From Nereocystis luetkeana (taxonomy: Eukaryota > Sar > Phaeophyceae > Laminariales > Laminariaceae): 64,000 bases of DNA. Positions 1 through 10,283 of the stretch are shown in pieces. The position numbers and the translations under genes were made by a program. Below the pieces are notes generated by a model, which saw only the letters and a program-made list of their open reading frames with translations, had not been told where the DNA came from and made no database searches. Location: contig JARUPZ010000005.1 in the NCBI GenBank assembly GCA_031213475.1, forward strand, positions 9,611,848-9,675,847, in the 5' to 3' direction. The stretch's first letter is position 1, and each line of letters starts with the position of its first letter.

Positions 1-703
1 CATCGGAGCGGCTACACGATGTCTCGTTGCCTTCCTCGCGCGTCGCGAACCGAACTCGGCGTCTTGGCGGGGGGTTGATGTCGGAGACTCCCCCGGACTC
101 CGTCCGTTTGACGCTACGCCCCCTATCGTTTCCGTTTTGACCTCCTTTTGAGTTGCTATAATAGCCACCGTTTGGACGTGCTGAAGAGTTGCTATTGGCT
201 TCAGCATTGCCCATACCCTCTGGATCGTCGGCAGCTGCTGCTCCTGCTGCTGCTGCTGCCGCGAGCGGTGAAGTTGACTCACATACCGCGAAAAGAGCTC
301 GACCTCTCGGTGGGGAGTTACCGCCAGAGATGACCGCGGACTCGGGTGATGTGGTAGATACCTCTTCGCGGTCGCCGTTGCGACGCCCTGATTCGCTGCC
401 GTTGGCACCGCCCACCACGTCATCTGTGTCCTCGGCTGCTGCTAGCTGTGACATCGGAGGCGGGTGGACCAACGGCGCCGTACCGGTTGGCTCGCTCTGG
501 CTCATGGTAGAGGCCGCGCACGAAACTCGAGGAGGTTGTTTGATTCAATGTGCGAGCTCGCAGGTCTTGAGGGCCTCCACGCAGTCGGGAATCCCCCTCG
601 CCTAGAAATAGTTCGACAGATACATAAGATGAAGTTTACGAGACGGTTTTCGTGTGAATCAACCGTGAAGTCACTTCCTATCAGAAAAGGGACCGGCTAT
701 TTC
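1..703. other. left-edge DNA, no recognised gene
   Basis: This GC-richer stretch has a 138-codon plus-strand open frame at 189-605, with an alanine run near its start, a serine/proline-rich middle and no domain I recognise. It has no obvious splice partners. It could be an exon of a gene that begins outside the window or a decayed element; I assign no function. Confidence 0.2.
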
Positions 704-801
704 AGGGGACCATAGTTAGTAGGACCTATGGTATACATAAAAACCTATATATTTAATAATTTTTACTAACAATATTTGGTCCTATTAACTATGGTTCCCC
801 G
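704..801 (-). mobile_element. MITE family B, copy 1 (~98 bp palindrome)
   Basis: The ends are inverted repeats: the left begins AGGGGACCATAGTTAGTAGG and the right, read in reverse complement, begins ACGGGGAACCATAGTTAATA. The AT-rich middle reads, in reverse complement, AGGACCAAATATTGTTAGTA, matching the copy at 59929-60038 closely. It has no coding capacity. The short palindromic form and repeated occurrence mark it as a non-autonomous DNA transposon; the superfamily is not clear. Confidence 0.7.
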
Positions 802-1526
802 TAATAGGATACTCTCCCGACAGCAGAGCCGGAGTCTTATTCCAAACGTTTCACGCGACATCCTGTCACAGCCATTCCTTGCCGGTCATGTTTTTTTTGT
901 CGCCGTTCTAGGCCGCAGTATGCCCCTCGTCTTCATAGCGCGACACAGCTTTAAACAAATCACGTTACAACTCAACTGGACAGCCAAATTGGGTATTTAT
1001 GAGTTCGCACAGACAGCCAAAAATGTGACGGCGGAGGGGGGGGGGGGGGGGGTTCTTCTGAGTGCTAGCCCCGCAGCGGAAGGCATACATCTCGCCTCTC
1101 GAGTCGTGTTGACTTTGCCGCAGGCACTGAAAGCGTGCGAAATATTTTTATGGCAAGAAGAACAACATCATCAACCATCGACGTATCCTCAACTATTTGA
1201 CGGTTCGTATCCTGAGCACCCGCCTGAAAAACACCCACCACATCATTTATTATTCAGTTCACACCTTGCTTGGTGCAAACACCCCTGTAGGCACTGAGCA
1301 ACTCCGCCTGCTGGGACAAAATCCGGGGTCTACAGGAGAGATACAACAAGGAGAACATTCCATTTTGCCACGATTGCTCATGATCACTTGTGATTTCCCT
1401 CCCGAGAAGGCACTACTTGCATACAGCAGCGCACACTTCATCCCGAGCTTTATTTGGGGCAGACGCGGGCGATGATGGGAGCGCGTATCACTTTTTGGCG
1501 CAGGCGTTTCTGACGCACGGGGCTCC
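802..1526. other. no gene seen; poly-G tract
   Basis: Open frames here are short and have no recognisable domains. A run of about 17 G lies at 1036-1052. Confidence 0.4.
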
Positions 1527-1629
1527 TTAACCCTCTCAACACTAACTGCAGTCCTGTTTTCGGGGCAAAACCAGTCGAGCTCTGAGTAGTTTGTCCCCAA
1601 AACGGGGCTGCATTCCTAAAAAGGGTTCA
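1527..1629. mobile_element. TTAA-flanked MITE family A, copy 1 (piggyBac-like)
   Basis: A ~100 bp palindrome starts with TTAACCCTCT and ends with AAAAAGGGTTCA, so one flanking TTAA has decayed. The inner arms carry GCAGTCCTGTTTTCGGGG on one side and GTCCCCAAAACGGGGCTGCA on the other, in opposite sense. The same arms recur at 17657-17754 and 51655-51751. TTAA duplications with termini beginning CCC are typical of the piggyBac superfamily. It encodes no transposase. Confidence 0.65.
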
Positions 1630-1790
1630 TTGAGGGCAATGATGAATTACCCAATATCGTGGGAGCTTCTCCTTGGGGTTTGACACTATTCACGATTATC
1701 CGTTGTATCGCTACGCCGCATGATAGCCCCATGTGAGACTTTCGATCGGGTCCTGTACTTTTCCGTTCTGTCTCAACGTGAGGTCTTGGG

Positions 1791-2141
1791 TTATAAGGAT
1801 GGGCTGGGTAATCGGTCGATCTTTTACTCCAATAGCTCAGTATTTGTAGGTAACACCTCTTCACATTTAAATTTTGACGCCGTCCAGGTAACGGGTTCGA
1901 ACCTCACTTCGAACGTTTCTTCTGTAGAAACGCTTGCGCGCGCCTAAACATATATCTCCCTGGTTCCCCAGGAAATGAAACGAAGCGGGTGTATCTTAGC
2001 GTACAAACGTATACGGTTCCGACGCCCCACATATCCCGCCGTTCAGAGGCGGTGGGAGAGTGTTATAAGGATTACCCTGGGCTGGGGGTAATCGATCGAT
2101 CTTTTACCCCTATAGGTCAGTAGGTAAAGCACCTTCACATT
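1791..2141 (+). mobile_element. tRNA-derived SINE-like repeat, head-body-head, copy 1
   Basis: A tRNA-like head (1791-1925) contains ATAGCTCAGTATTTGTAGGT, which resembles box A, and GGGTTCGAACCTC, which resembles box B. A body of ~140 bp follows, including GCTTGCGCGCGCCTAAAC and CCGCCGTTCAGAGGCGG. Then comes a second partial head (about 2070-2141) with TACCCCTATAGGTCAGTAGG. The same order is seen, inverted, at 2955-3300 and 52521-52880. Box A and box B imply RNA polymerase III transcription and LINE-dependent copying. The repeated head could mean a dimer or a terminal repeat. Confidence 0.6.
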
Positions 2142-2954
2142 AGGGTGAGGTGCACGACAGTAATAATAGTAGTATAACGCCGCTGAAGTGAGCAAGGAAC
2201 CTCGGAAAAATATACGGTAGGTGGCATCCCCACCGATTAAATACCATGCGCTTACACAATGACTACTATAATCATCTCTAACTAACTATGGGCGCAAAAT
2301 ATAAGGACCGCTTGGTTTTCATATTAATATTCAACAGTCCTTATATTTCTGACTATACAGCAGTAAGTAGTGGTGTGCCCGTGTTTGGTGGCGTGAGATT
2401 CTTGCGGCGCTCGCTTCCCTTTCAGGGTTCTCGTTTCGCGTCGTATATCTTCCGAGAGGATGCATGATTCTGCGATAGGGGGGGGGGGGGTTAGCACTTT
2501 TAGCTTTTTTTTTCTCCTTGGACGGGCTGGGGGGAGCGCCCGCTCGGGGGAGCACCCGCTCCCCCCTTGACTTGAGGAACTTCTCCTTTTTTACCGAGTA
2601 TAGTTGGAACATCGCAGCTTCCGTTTTCCAGAATTCGTTTTTTGGGATGGGATTGTCCGCCGGGTTTTGCGCTTTTATTCTTCTCCACATGGACGCGCGC
2701 TCGTACGGTAGAGGTATACGGTAGCACCTACCTTTTTCTGAGACTCCTCGCTTGAAAGACTCTAGAGCAGTACGCGACAGCGGCCCTATTTTGACCGAGG
2801 CTGGCGGCTTATTGTGATGTCATCAACGTTGAGCATCGCCTCTGGAAGGCTATTATTATTACAAAGGATTTCAGAGTGAGTGGCGTTCCTCGCTGCGCAC
2901 AAATGGTTAGCTGTCGTTATCTTGACAATTTTTCGGCCCTGAAATTCTCAACTC
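2142..2954. other. no gene seen; G-rich tracts and a small dispersed repeat
   Basis: The stretch has a poly-G run near 2478-2490 and a GC-rich patch at 2515-2575. A short repeat at about 2787-2835 (TTTTGACCGAGGCTGGCGGC and following) recurs near 34601-34650. No open frame has a recognisable domain. Confidence 0.35.
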
Positions 2955-3300
2955 TGTGAAGGTGTTACCTACGCTATAGGGGTAATAGATCGATCGATTA
3001 CCCAGCCCAAGGTAATCCTTGTAACACTCCCCCCCCCTCTGAACGGCGGGATCTTTGGGGCGTTTGGAACCGTATACATCCGTACGCTGACCTACCCGCT
3101 TCGTTTCATTACCTGGGGATCCAGGGAGGAGAGGTGCGTTTTTTTAGGTGTGCACGCGCAAGCGTTTCTGTAAAAGAAACGTTCGAAGTGAGGTTCGAAC
3201 CCGTGACCTGGACGACGTCAAATAAATGTGAAGGTGTTACGTACTGAGCTGTAGGGGTAAAAGATCGATCGATTACCCAGCCCAAGGTAATCGATATAAC
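2955..3300 (-). mobile_element. tRNA-derived SINE-like repeat, head-body-head, copy 2
   Basis: This is the reverse complement of the repeat at 1791-2141. Read on the minus strand it starts with CCCAGCCC-type head sequence, passes box A (GAGCT near 3245) and box B (GGTTCGAACCTCACTTCG near 3180-3200), then the body with the Glu-Ala-like GAAACGCTTGCGCGTGCA stretch, and ends in a second head at 2955-3035. It lies 0.8 kb from copy 1 in opposite orientation. Confidence 0.6.
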
Positions 3301-5048
3301 AACTCCCAAATTCTTGACACATACATGCCGCGTACTGTATACTATGAGTGAGTCTTTAGTACTATTGAGTCAATATTAAGTCACCCAAAACACTGACCTT
3401 GAGATAAACTATTTACAAAATGTTGCAACCCGATGTGCTCGTATGTATCTCAAAAGCTTGCTGCACGTTACATCACAAACAACAAGGACTGCTACTTCTA
3501 CTATTATTGACACTATTAATACTACCGATTCAAGTTGGAAATGGAACACGCACGATACGGCAGTGTCGGAGAGCAAAATGAATAATAATGAAATAATATA
3601 GCCAAAACACAAATTAATTATGGTATTCCAACGATGTTATGCTTGGGCCAAGGAGCTCGGCCAGTCCCAGTGACATATATATGCGGTCAAACAAGTGCTA
3701 CCCCCACCCCTATCGTACGTGTAAAAGACGCGTCCGTCCAAGTCTGGCTTTGGTTGGGGCATAGAGCCCATCCTCAAGAAACGAGCCTCGTCATTTTTGG
3801 GTGCACCCCTAGAATAATAATACCGTAAAATATACCAGGCACGTAGCATGCCCCAGACTTTCGCGCGGCCGAAGCAACACACGTACCAGGTACGAGTATA
3901 CCAGGAACGTACGAGTATACCAGGTAAGTTTTTTTCCACGACGATGGGGGGGTATCATAGCGCGAAGACCCCTCGTTGCCGACAAGTTCCCGCGAGTCCA
4001 CTTACTTGATAACAAAACCCTGCCCTCTCAAATTATTAGACACAGAAACCCCCGGAAATTATTGCTGACACGTGTGTGCATCTTCCGTAAGCCGTACCTG
4101 GTACATGTTTATATTATTATTATTTTTCTTGCCATCCGATAATGTGCAGCATGATCTTCAACATGGATCACTCATAACTTTCCCGGAGGAAGAAAACCTC
4201 GGAAGCAAATATTGTGAACGTTGAGATAGTTGCTGTATGTAGTACACGACAAATAATATCGTTGCAACACGCAAATAAATCGCTAATCACTGGCATACTG
4301 CTGCTGTGTAGGTGGTGGGTAAGATACTGCTGTATGTATGTAGTAGTATTGATAGTATTATTCCAGTTCACTTCATTTCAGGAGCCCCGCGTCAGCCACT
4401 ATTTTTTTTTGGATCGCGATCAGTGACCTACGGAGAGGCATGGGGCATGGCTCTCCCTACGAGTATACTATGAACAGCCAAACAGCAGATTACCGTTTTG
4501 TTCATGTTACAGAAGTGCTACAGTTAGTGCTCTCAGTTTTGTCGAGGCTGATGCCTGCGGAATACCATCATATTGGGTAGTTACGCGACGCGCACCGAGC
4601 ACGTGCACTCCAGTAGCAAGCCTTGGCCGGTGGAGGACGCGCAAAAACCGAATGCTCGATCAAATCCACACGCCCTTCATCGACAGCGAGCTATAGCTGC
4701 TGCTGGCAATAATAGGCAAACTTACCGGGCGTCGAGCAAGTCGTATTATTGCACCCGGCGCAGTGCACGTTGATCTCTCATTCGTGCGGCAATTTGTCAG
4801 AGGATCAGTCATAATGTGGTACGGCATACAACTACAGAGTACACATGCATATGTACGTACCTACCAGGTAAATCACTTAGACTTGTTGTGTGTCTACTGT
4901 GTATTATCATCGCGAGTGTCCTGCGCCGCAAGGAAAGCAGCGCGGGCTTACCTTTACCGTTCACGCAGTAAACTGCAGCAAAATACCGTCACACGCCCAC
5001 AAAGCGGTCATTGTTGCAGCCCGGCCGACGAGCCTATCAGAGTTCGTA
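3301..5048. other. intergenic DNA with TACCAGGTA motifs
   Basis: No gene is supported. The palindrome-like TACCAGGTA occurs at 3884 and 3918, its reverse form at 4095, and again at 4862. Direct short repeats of ACGAGTATACCAGG lie at 3895-3925. The remaining open frames are short and unrelated to known families. Confidence 0.4.
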
Positions 5049-5252
5049 TCGCACCGCACCGCATCGCATCGCATCGCATCGCATTGCATCGCATTGCATC
5101 GCATCGAATCGCATCGCATCGCATCGCATCGCATCGCATCGCATCGCATCGCATCGCATCGCATCGCATCGCATCGCATCGCATCGCATCGCATCGCATC
5201 GCATCGCATCGCATCGCATCGCATCGCATTGCATCGCATCGCATCAGATCGC
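5049..5252. repeat. pentanucleotide (GCATC)n minisatellite
   Basis: About forty tandem copies of GCATC run from 5049 to 5252 with a few single-base variants (GCATT, GAATC). Because the unit is five bases and contains no stop on either strand, every frame through it stays open and reads as HRIAS or MRCDA repeats; these are not genes. Short fragments of GC-rich sequence flank it. Confidence 0.97.
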
Positions 5253-7115
5253 AATTTCACCTGCGCGGCTGGGTTGACTGGATGCACGGGTATGTTTTGC
5301 AGGGCGACGTCCGAACCCTTTGCTCGGTGACCTCTGCTTTTTCTTGACCGGAATCTAATTGGCAGCGCGGGACCAATTGCCCTGCTGTGGTGTCGCCTGG
5401 GGTGCGCCCTTCTTAGTCCCCGATGTGGCTGTGAGAGGTGCCGCGCCACTGACTACTGGATTTACGATGTTTTTTTTTGTTGAGAGGGGAACGCGTACTG
5501 GCTGTAGCAGCGTACGTGTATGTACCGCCAAACCCAAACCGAAGCGTGTGTATGTGGTACTGTAGCATACATGCGCGGCTTGTACCAGGTATAATATACT
5601 GCGATTGAAGTGCAGAGTAGCTGGTGGTGGCGTCTTTTGATTGGATTTACTGATGATTTTATTGTTTGTTCTTTCGCTCGTGTCTGTTCGCCTCTCTTTT
5701 TGCGACCTGTGGGTACTCTGTACTCGAGTCTGCAAAACGATTACCTCTGATGTACAGGAGGAGACGATCGCGACTTGTTTGACGTACTTATATGAATCTG
5801 CTGTAAAAATACCTCTGTAACAGTTGCTTTTGACTGTTGAGTTTTGATGGCAGGCAGCACATACAGCAGTACATATGTTACGTACGTATCTGCTGTACTC
5901 CTGTTGCTGTATCAAGAACCAAGATCGTGCCGAAATAAACGTGGACGAAAAGTGAAACCGTCGAAACGCCGACCAGACCACGAGAAGACAAGATACTACC
6001 TGGTACCTGGTATTATTTTGATAATACCCCTAGGTGCTCAACAAACACTCCTCCCCCGAAGACATGTACTACTACTGGTGCTGTACTACGACTGCATGCT
6101 GTATCCGCCACACACATTTTACGCGCGGTATCAAAACGGTAAGTAAGGCAGGTTGAGTAAGGTGCTATTAAAAATGTGTAAAAAACCGCTATAAATCCAA
6201 CCACATGATCAACCGAATAGTTTTCACTCCTTGACCTGTATGCCTGTCCGAAAATAAATGTAAGGATAGTTTTATTTATTCAACAATATTTTAGTACTCT
6301 GTACTGCAGTACCTGCTTCGAAAGCACTGCAACGAGTACTACTGCGACTCCCCTTACATTCACGGACAGATTGATTGGTACAACATCCTTGTACACTCTA
6401 GTGTAAAAAATAACGCACGCACACACCCAACATTTCTTGCAACTTGCAACTTGCAAGACAAGACAGAGTAGGTTACAGCACAGCAGTACTTTCGTTTAGC
6501 CGTAGGATACAGATTTCGCGAACGCACTTTTCGACTCAAGTTGTAGCAAGCCGCACTTTTTCTTTAGCCGTAGGATGCAGACTATTACGCCAACGCACTC
6601 TTCGATCCAAGACACGCCTCAGAGACGAACGAGGTCCGCGCTACAAGTAGTATTGTTAATACTAAACACTAGCACCCCGCCACCTATTCTGGTCTGTTGG
6701 TCAACTGAGAAACTTGTTGTTTCTTTTCGTTGATTCTCGCGCTGCCGACTATTTTTTACATTGAATTCGACCTTCGGCGACTACAATGCCCACCATTTTC
6801 GCACATAATTACCGCCGACCGATCGTTGCAGGCCTCTATCGCAGGGCCGCGTTCAGCGAAAGGCACAGACACCGCCCGGAACGAGAAGCGGGACTACAGC
6901 AGGCCGATAAGAAAAACATCGAAGGGCCACAACTATGTCGCCGTGCGCTTCTCAGTTTTAGCTTACCGTTTTCGGGCGACTAGATAGAGAGGCTGTGGAA
7001 AAGATTACCAGGTACCTACTACTGGTAATATTTAACCCCCCGCATTATTTTTCTTATCGACATGCATGTATCCCGGTGGCGCGAGACCGCGTAAGCCTCA
7101 ACCGCCATAAATATA
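5253..7115. other. no gene established; degenerate 70-bp tandem pair
   Basis: A GC-rich patch at 5270-5470 is open on the minus strand and might be a decayed exon, but no domain is visible. Two ~45 bp near-copies beginning TTAGCCGTAGGAT sit at about 6497-6541 and 6565-6612, a 70-bp period. TACCTGGTA occurs twice, overlapping, at 5997-6012. Confidence 0.35.
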
Positions 7116-8112
7116 GCATGGGATGCGAGAGAGGATGCCCGACGAGAGTCATGCGCATGAAGGAGGACAACACCGCGTGGAAGACGCTGAGGATGGCGTG
7201 CGCGGATCTGCGAAGGTCGATTGACGCAGCGTTGCACGCCTACTTCGAAGAGGACCTTGCTAAAAGGGAGAGACTCCTCGTCGACAATGGCCAGCGGGGT
7301 TTCTGCAAACACTTGAAGGGCACGGTGTGGCTGGACGGTCGAAAGGCGAGCAGCGAGCAGTTCATCGGAGACGAGGATGGCACGCTACCAAGAAACAAGG
7401 TGCGCATTCTTGAACGGTGGGAGGGGTTTTTCGGCACCCTCCTGACCACAAAATCGTCTAAGCTTGACCCAACCATCATCGCCCTATTTCCACGACGGCC
7501 GTTGGGACCATCGCTTGGAGATGAACCGACCATGGATGACATGACGGCGGTAATCCGGGGTATGCCAAATTGGAAAGCGGTGGGGCCAGACTCCCTTCCG
7601 GCCGGGTTACTGAACTCGACCACTCCGAATTAATCCGGTACCTTCACAACTTACTTGTCAACGTATGTATGGAGAACGGGTGGCGCCGCCCAGCACTGGA
7701 AAGATGCGACCATTAAGACCCTTCGTAAAATAAGGATCGGTCTGATTGCAGTTCCAGAGGGATTTCGCTTGTTGCCCATTCAGGCCAAATTTTGCTGAAA
7801 ATGGTCGCGTGTCGCCTCAGGAACTACTGCGAGGCCGAAGGGATACTCACCGAGGAACAGTGTACGGCTTTCGCCCAGCACCATTTACAGTGGACATGCT
7901 GTTCGTCGTGCTCCGCCTGCAAGAACTCGGACGACCTACAGTAGAACAGCTCCCCCGTACATGAGCTTCATCGACCTGAAGAAACCATTTATTTGACTCC
8001 ATCGAAGCTGTAGTGGATGGTGCTCGCACGCTTCGGCGTACCAGAGAAGGTGCTAACCGTTATCCGCCAGTTCCATGAAGGCATGTGAACTCGCGTGCGT
8101 ACGGATGGCGGC
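7116..8112 (+). mobile_element. decayed LINE, left part (linker and start of RT)
   Basis: The sequence is homologous to 54045-55033 of the long LINE. Frame 1 from 7116 to 7632 encodes the conserved linker, for example FCKHLKGTVWLDG and MPNWKAVGPDSLPAGLL, the last being the start of the reverse transcriptase domain. From 7633 onward the RT is spread over several frames by small indels and stops. The AP-endonuclease part is missing, so this copy is 5' truncated. The copy is interrupted at 8113 by an LTR element and resumes at 12369. Confidence 0.85.
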
Positions 8113-8519
8113 TGTTTGATCACAGAAGCTGTCGGACGCGTGCACGTGATACACGCGTGGTCTACACCATGATCGTTGAGGAGGAGCAAATAAAATACTA
8201 GTTACAATAAACCAAACACAACACACACCAGGTGGATCAATACCTTTCTGTCAGAGACCCCACCACATGAACCACACACAGGAGGTAAGCCGCACCAAGA
8301 TTGTCACCGGCTGCACCACTCACATATAGACAGGCAGTATCATTAACATCAAAGCCTGGGCCGTATTATTAACATCATCGACTGCTCCCGGAGGAGCAGC
8401 TCCATCCCTCCATCCACGAGGCATACTAAATAATGCCCCGACACATAATACGAAACCCCACAATAGATGAAACCCCCAATACCCGCAGACCCGTATCAAG
8501 CTACCGCATACCACAAACA
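8113..8519 (-). repeat. 3' LTR of the 8-12 kb element (407 bp)
   Basis: It begins TGTTTGATCACAG and ends ACCACAAACA as written on the plus strand. It matches the 11936-12368 LTR nearly base for base, apart from a 26-bp unit that is single here and tandemly doubled there. Confidence 0.9.
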
Positions 8520-8562
8520 GCCCCCCTATTCGGTGCTCGATACGATAGGTCTCGAATATCTC

Positions 8563-8680
8563 ATAACCAATTGCCAGGTAAAACGGCAGCCCCAAATTCC
8601 ATCCTTCATCGTTGCCAAGGTAAAACGGCAGTCAGTCCCAAAATCCAACCTTCAGAATCGCCAATGTAAAACGGCAATCC
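8563..8680. repeat. three ~45-bp tandem units
   Basis: Three loose copies of a unit containing GTAAAACGGCA followed by CCCAAATCC-type sequence lie just inside the 3' LTR of the 8-12 kb element. Confidence 0.55.
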
Positions 8681-9245
8681 CGATACAAAATCTCTCAATA
8701 TCGATTCCAGTAGAGACCTCCTAAAATAAATAAAGACAGTAACTATGAGAGGGAAAAAATCCAACAAACGTAAGTATGTTGGTAAAACCTTCTAACAAAA
8801 TCAATAACACCGTCTTCACATAGATATCGTACCGCCCGATAGTATCGGCCCCCCTGTTTCGCACTCTGAAAGAGCAGAACAACAGAACGTCTCTGACGTA
8901 AGACATCTCAAATCGAACTATAATAGCCCCCCTGCTATTAGTAGGTGCTCACGCCGGGAGTATGCAAAAGTCAGCAACAAACTGCATCTGAATTTAAAAG
9001 TACTATGGATACTAGTAATTTCGGGTCCCCTGTACGTTGTGCATACTTAACCAATAGCCAACGGGTACGGCACAATTCATCAAGACCATCGGCATACCCT
9101 ATTGGCGTATTAACATTACTCAACGCATGAGTACATCCCAATACTTTCTCCAATTCCCTAAAAATCACTCTTCTCCGTTCTCATCACCCAATACCCCAAA
9201 ATATCCGAAACCAAGAAATAAACGAAAGAAATCACCACAAATTCA

Positions 9246-9473
9246 TCACAAAGTCAAGCCCAAAACGAAATATCTCAGCGGGCAACGGTTTGATGAGAAA
9301 ATCGGCATGCTGCTCTGCCGACCGTACGTGTTGATCTCAGACTCCCCGTTAAACACATGCCTTAGACATCTACATCCAGTAGAGGAAAGCAATGAACAGA
9401 CATCCGCGCACAGAATCACTCCACCAGAGACAGACCTCCGGTCAGTACCCTTGCGTGCATGGTCCGCATCCAC
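9246..9473 (-). pseudogene. Copia RNase H remnant
   Basis: The minus strand reads DADHARKGTDRRSVSGGVIL, the Copia RNase H signature (usual form DADWAG-x-TDRRS-x-SG). The same region is preserved in the Copia fragment at 18161-18655, which reads DAGFASKAADRRSVSGGVV. The following noncoding stretch also matches that locus, including TGAGAAAATCGGCATGCTG. This identifies the host element as Copia-type. It is a fossil fragment. Confidence 0.75.
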
Positions 9474-9480
9474 TTATGAG

Positions 9481-9616
9481 CTCACTCCAACTGAACTGCA
9501 CCATCTGCGATAGAAAGTCTTCGTCGTGATACCGAGTACAGCTACTATGACACTCCAACTGAACTCCACTATCTGCGATAGAAAGGCTTCGTAGTGTTAC
9601 CGAGTACAGCTACTAT
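9481..9616. repeat. ~68-bp tandem duplication
   Basis: Two units starting CACTCCAACTGAACT and ending CCGAGTACAGCTACTAT lie head to tail inside the 8-12 kb LTR element. Confidence 0.75.
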
Positions 9617-10283
9617 TCCCCCCCCTGCTCGGTAGACGACAAAGCACTCAGCAAAAAAGTTGCGATGTCATTACGACTCCAAAATACCTCAACCATAAAA
9701 TAAAAAGAAATAAACTCACGTCCAAACCCCCCACAACCCCACCTCTCAACCTCCGTCTCCTGCTCCCTACAATACGGATGCGACACTTGTCTTCCGCCGC
9801 GGCTCCATGTTGCCGCGACATGGGCTACATCTCGCAAAGCCGCAGGGTGCAGTGGGCAGTATCGGGTGGGTCAGCGTCAGAAATCAAGCCAGATCGTGCC
9901 AGAAACCGAGGTTACTCGTTAGATAACGAGTCACATCATTATGCACTATGTCTACGAGTAGAATCATGCCATCAAACCCCCCCTCATGATTTCACTCGAA
10001 ACAATAGTGACAAGACAACGTCAGTACCGATTTCTATTCATAGTTCGTCTTCCTCATATTCAAGTGGGTAATTGGCAACGCAGGTACGTCCGTTTTGCTA
10101 TTATTACAACTCGCGGCCTGGGTAGACACAGCAGTATGGAATCAGGTAGCAGACGTGGTGCGGTTCCCTCATACCCTCTGGTTAATATACGAGTACGTGA
10201 ACAGCAGCTGCGGTGGAAATGTTTCTGTCATATAAGACATACCAGGTATCAGGTACACCACGACTTCCGTAATATTGCACACT

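Noticed and set aside
1259-1600. Possible piggyBac transposase remnant beside the TTAA MITE
   Set aside because: No DDE-region motif could be matched; nearness to the MITE alone is not evidence.
5049-5252. CRISPR array
   Set aside because: The repeats are five bases long with no spacers, in a eukaryotic context.
4961-5449. Long overlapping open frames on both strands, up to 194 codons
   Set aside because: They run through the (GCATC)n array, which has no stops in any frame.
5355-5981. 208-codon minus-strand frame
   Set aside because: No domain, mixed composition and a GC jump in the middle; only the 5355-5470 end looks possibly coding, which is too little to call.
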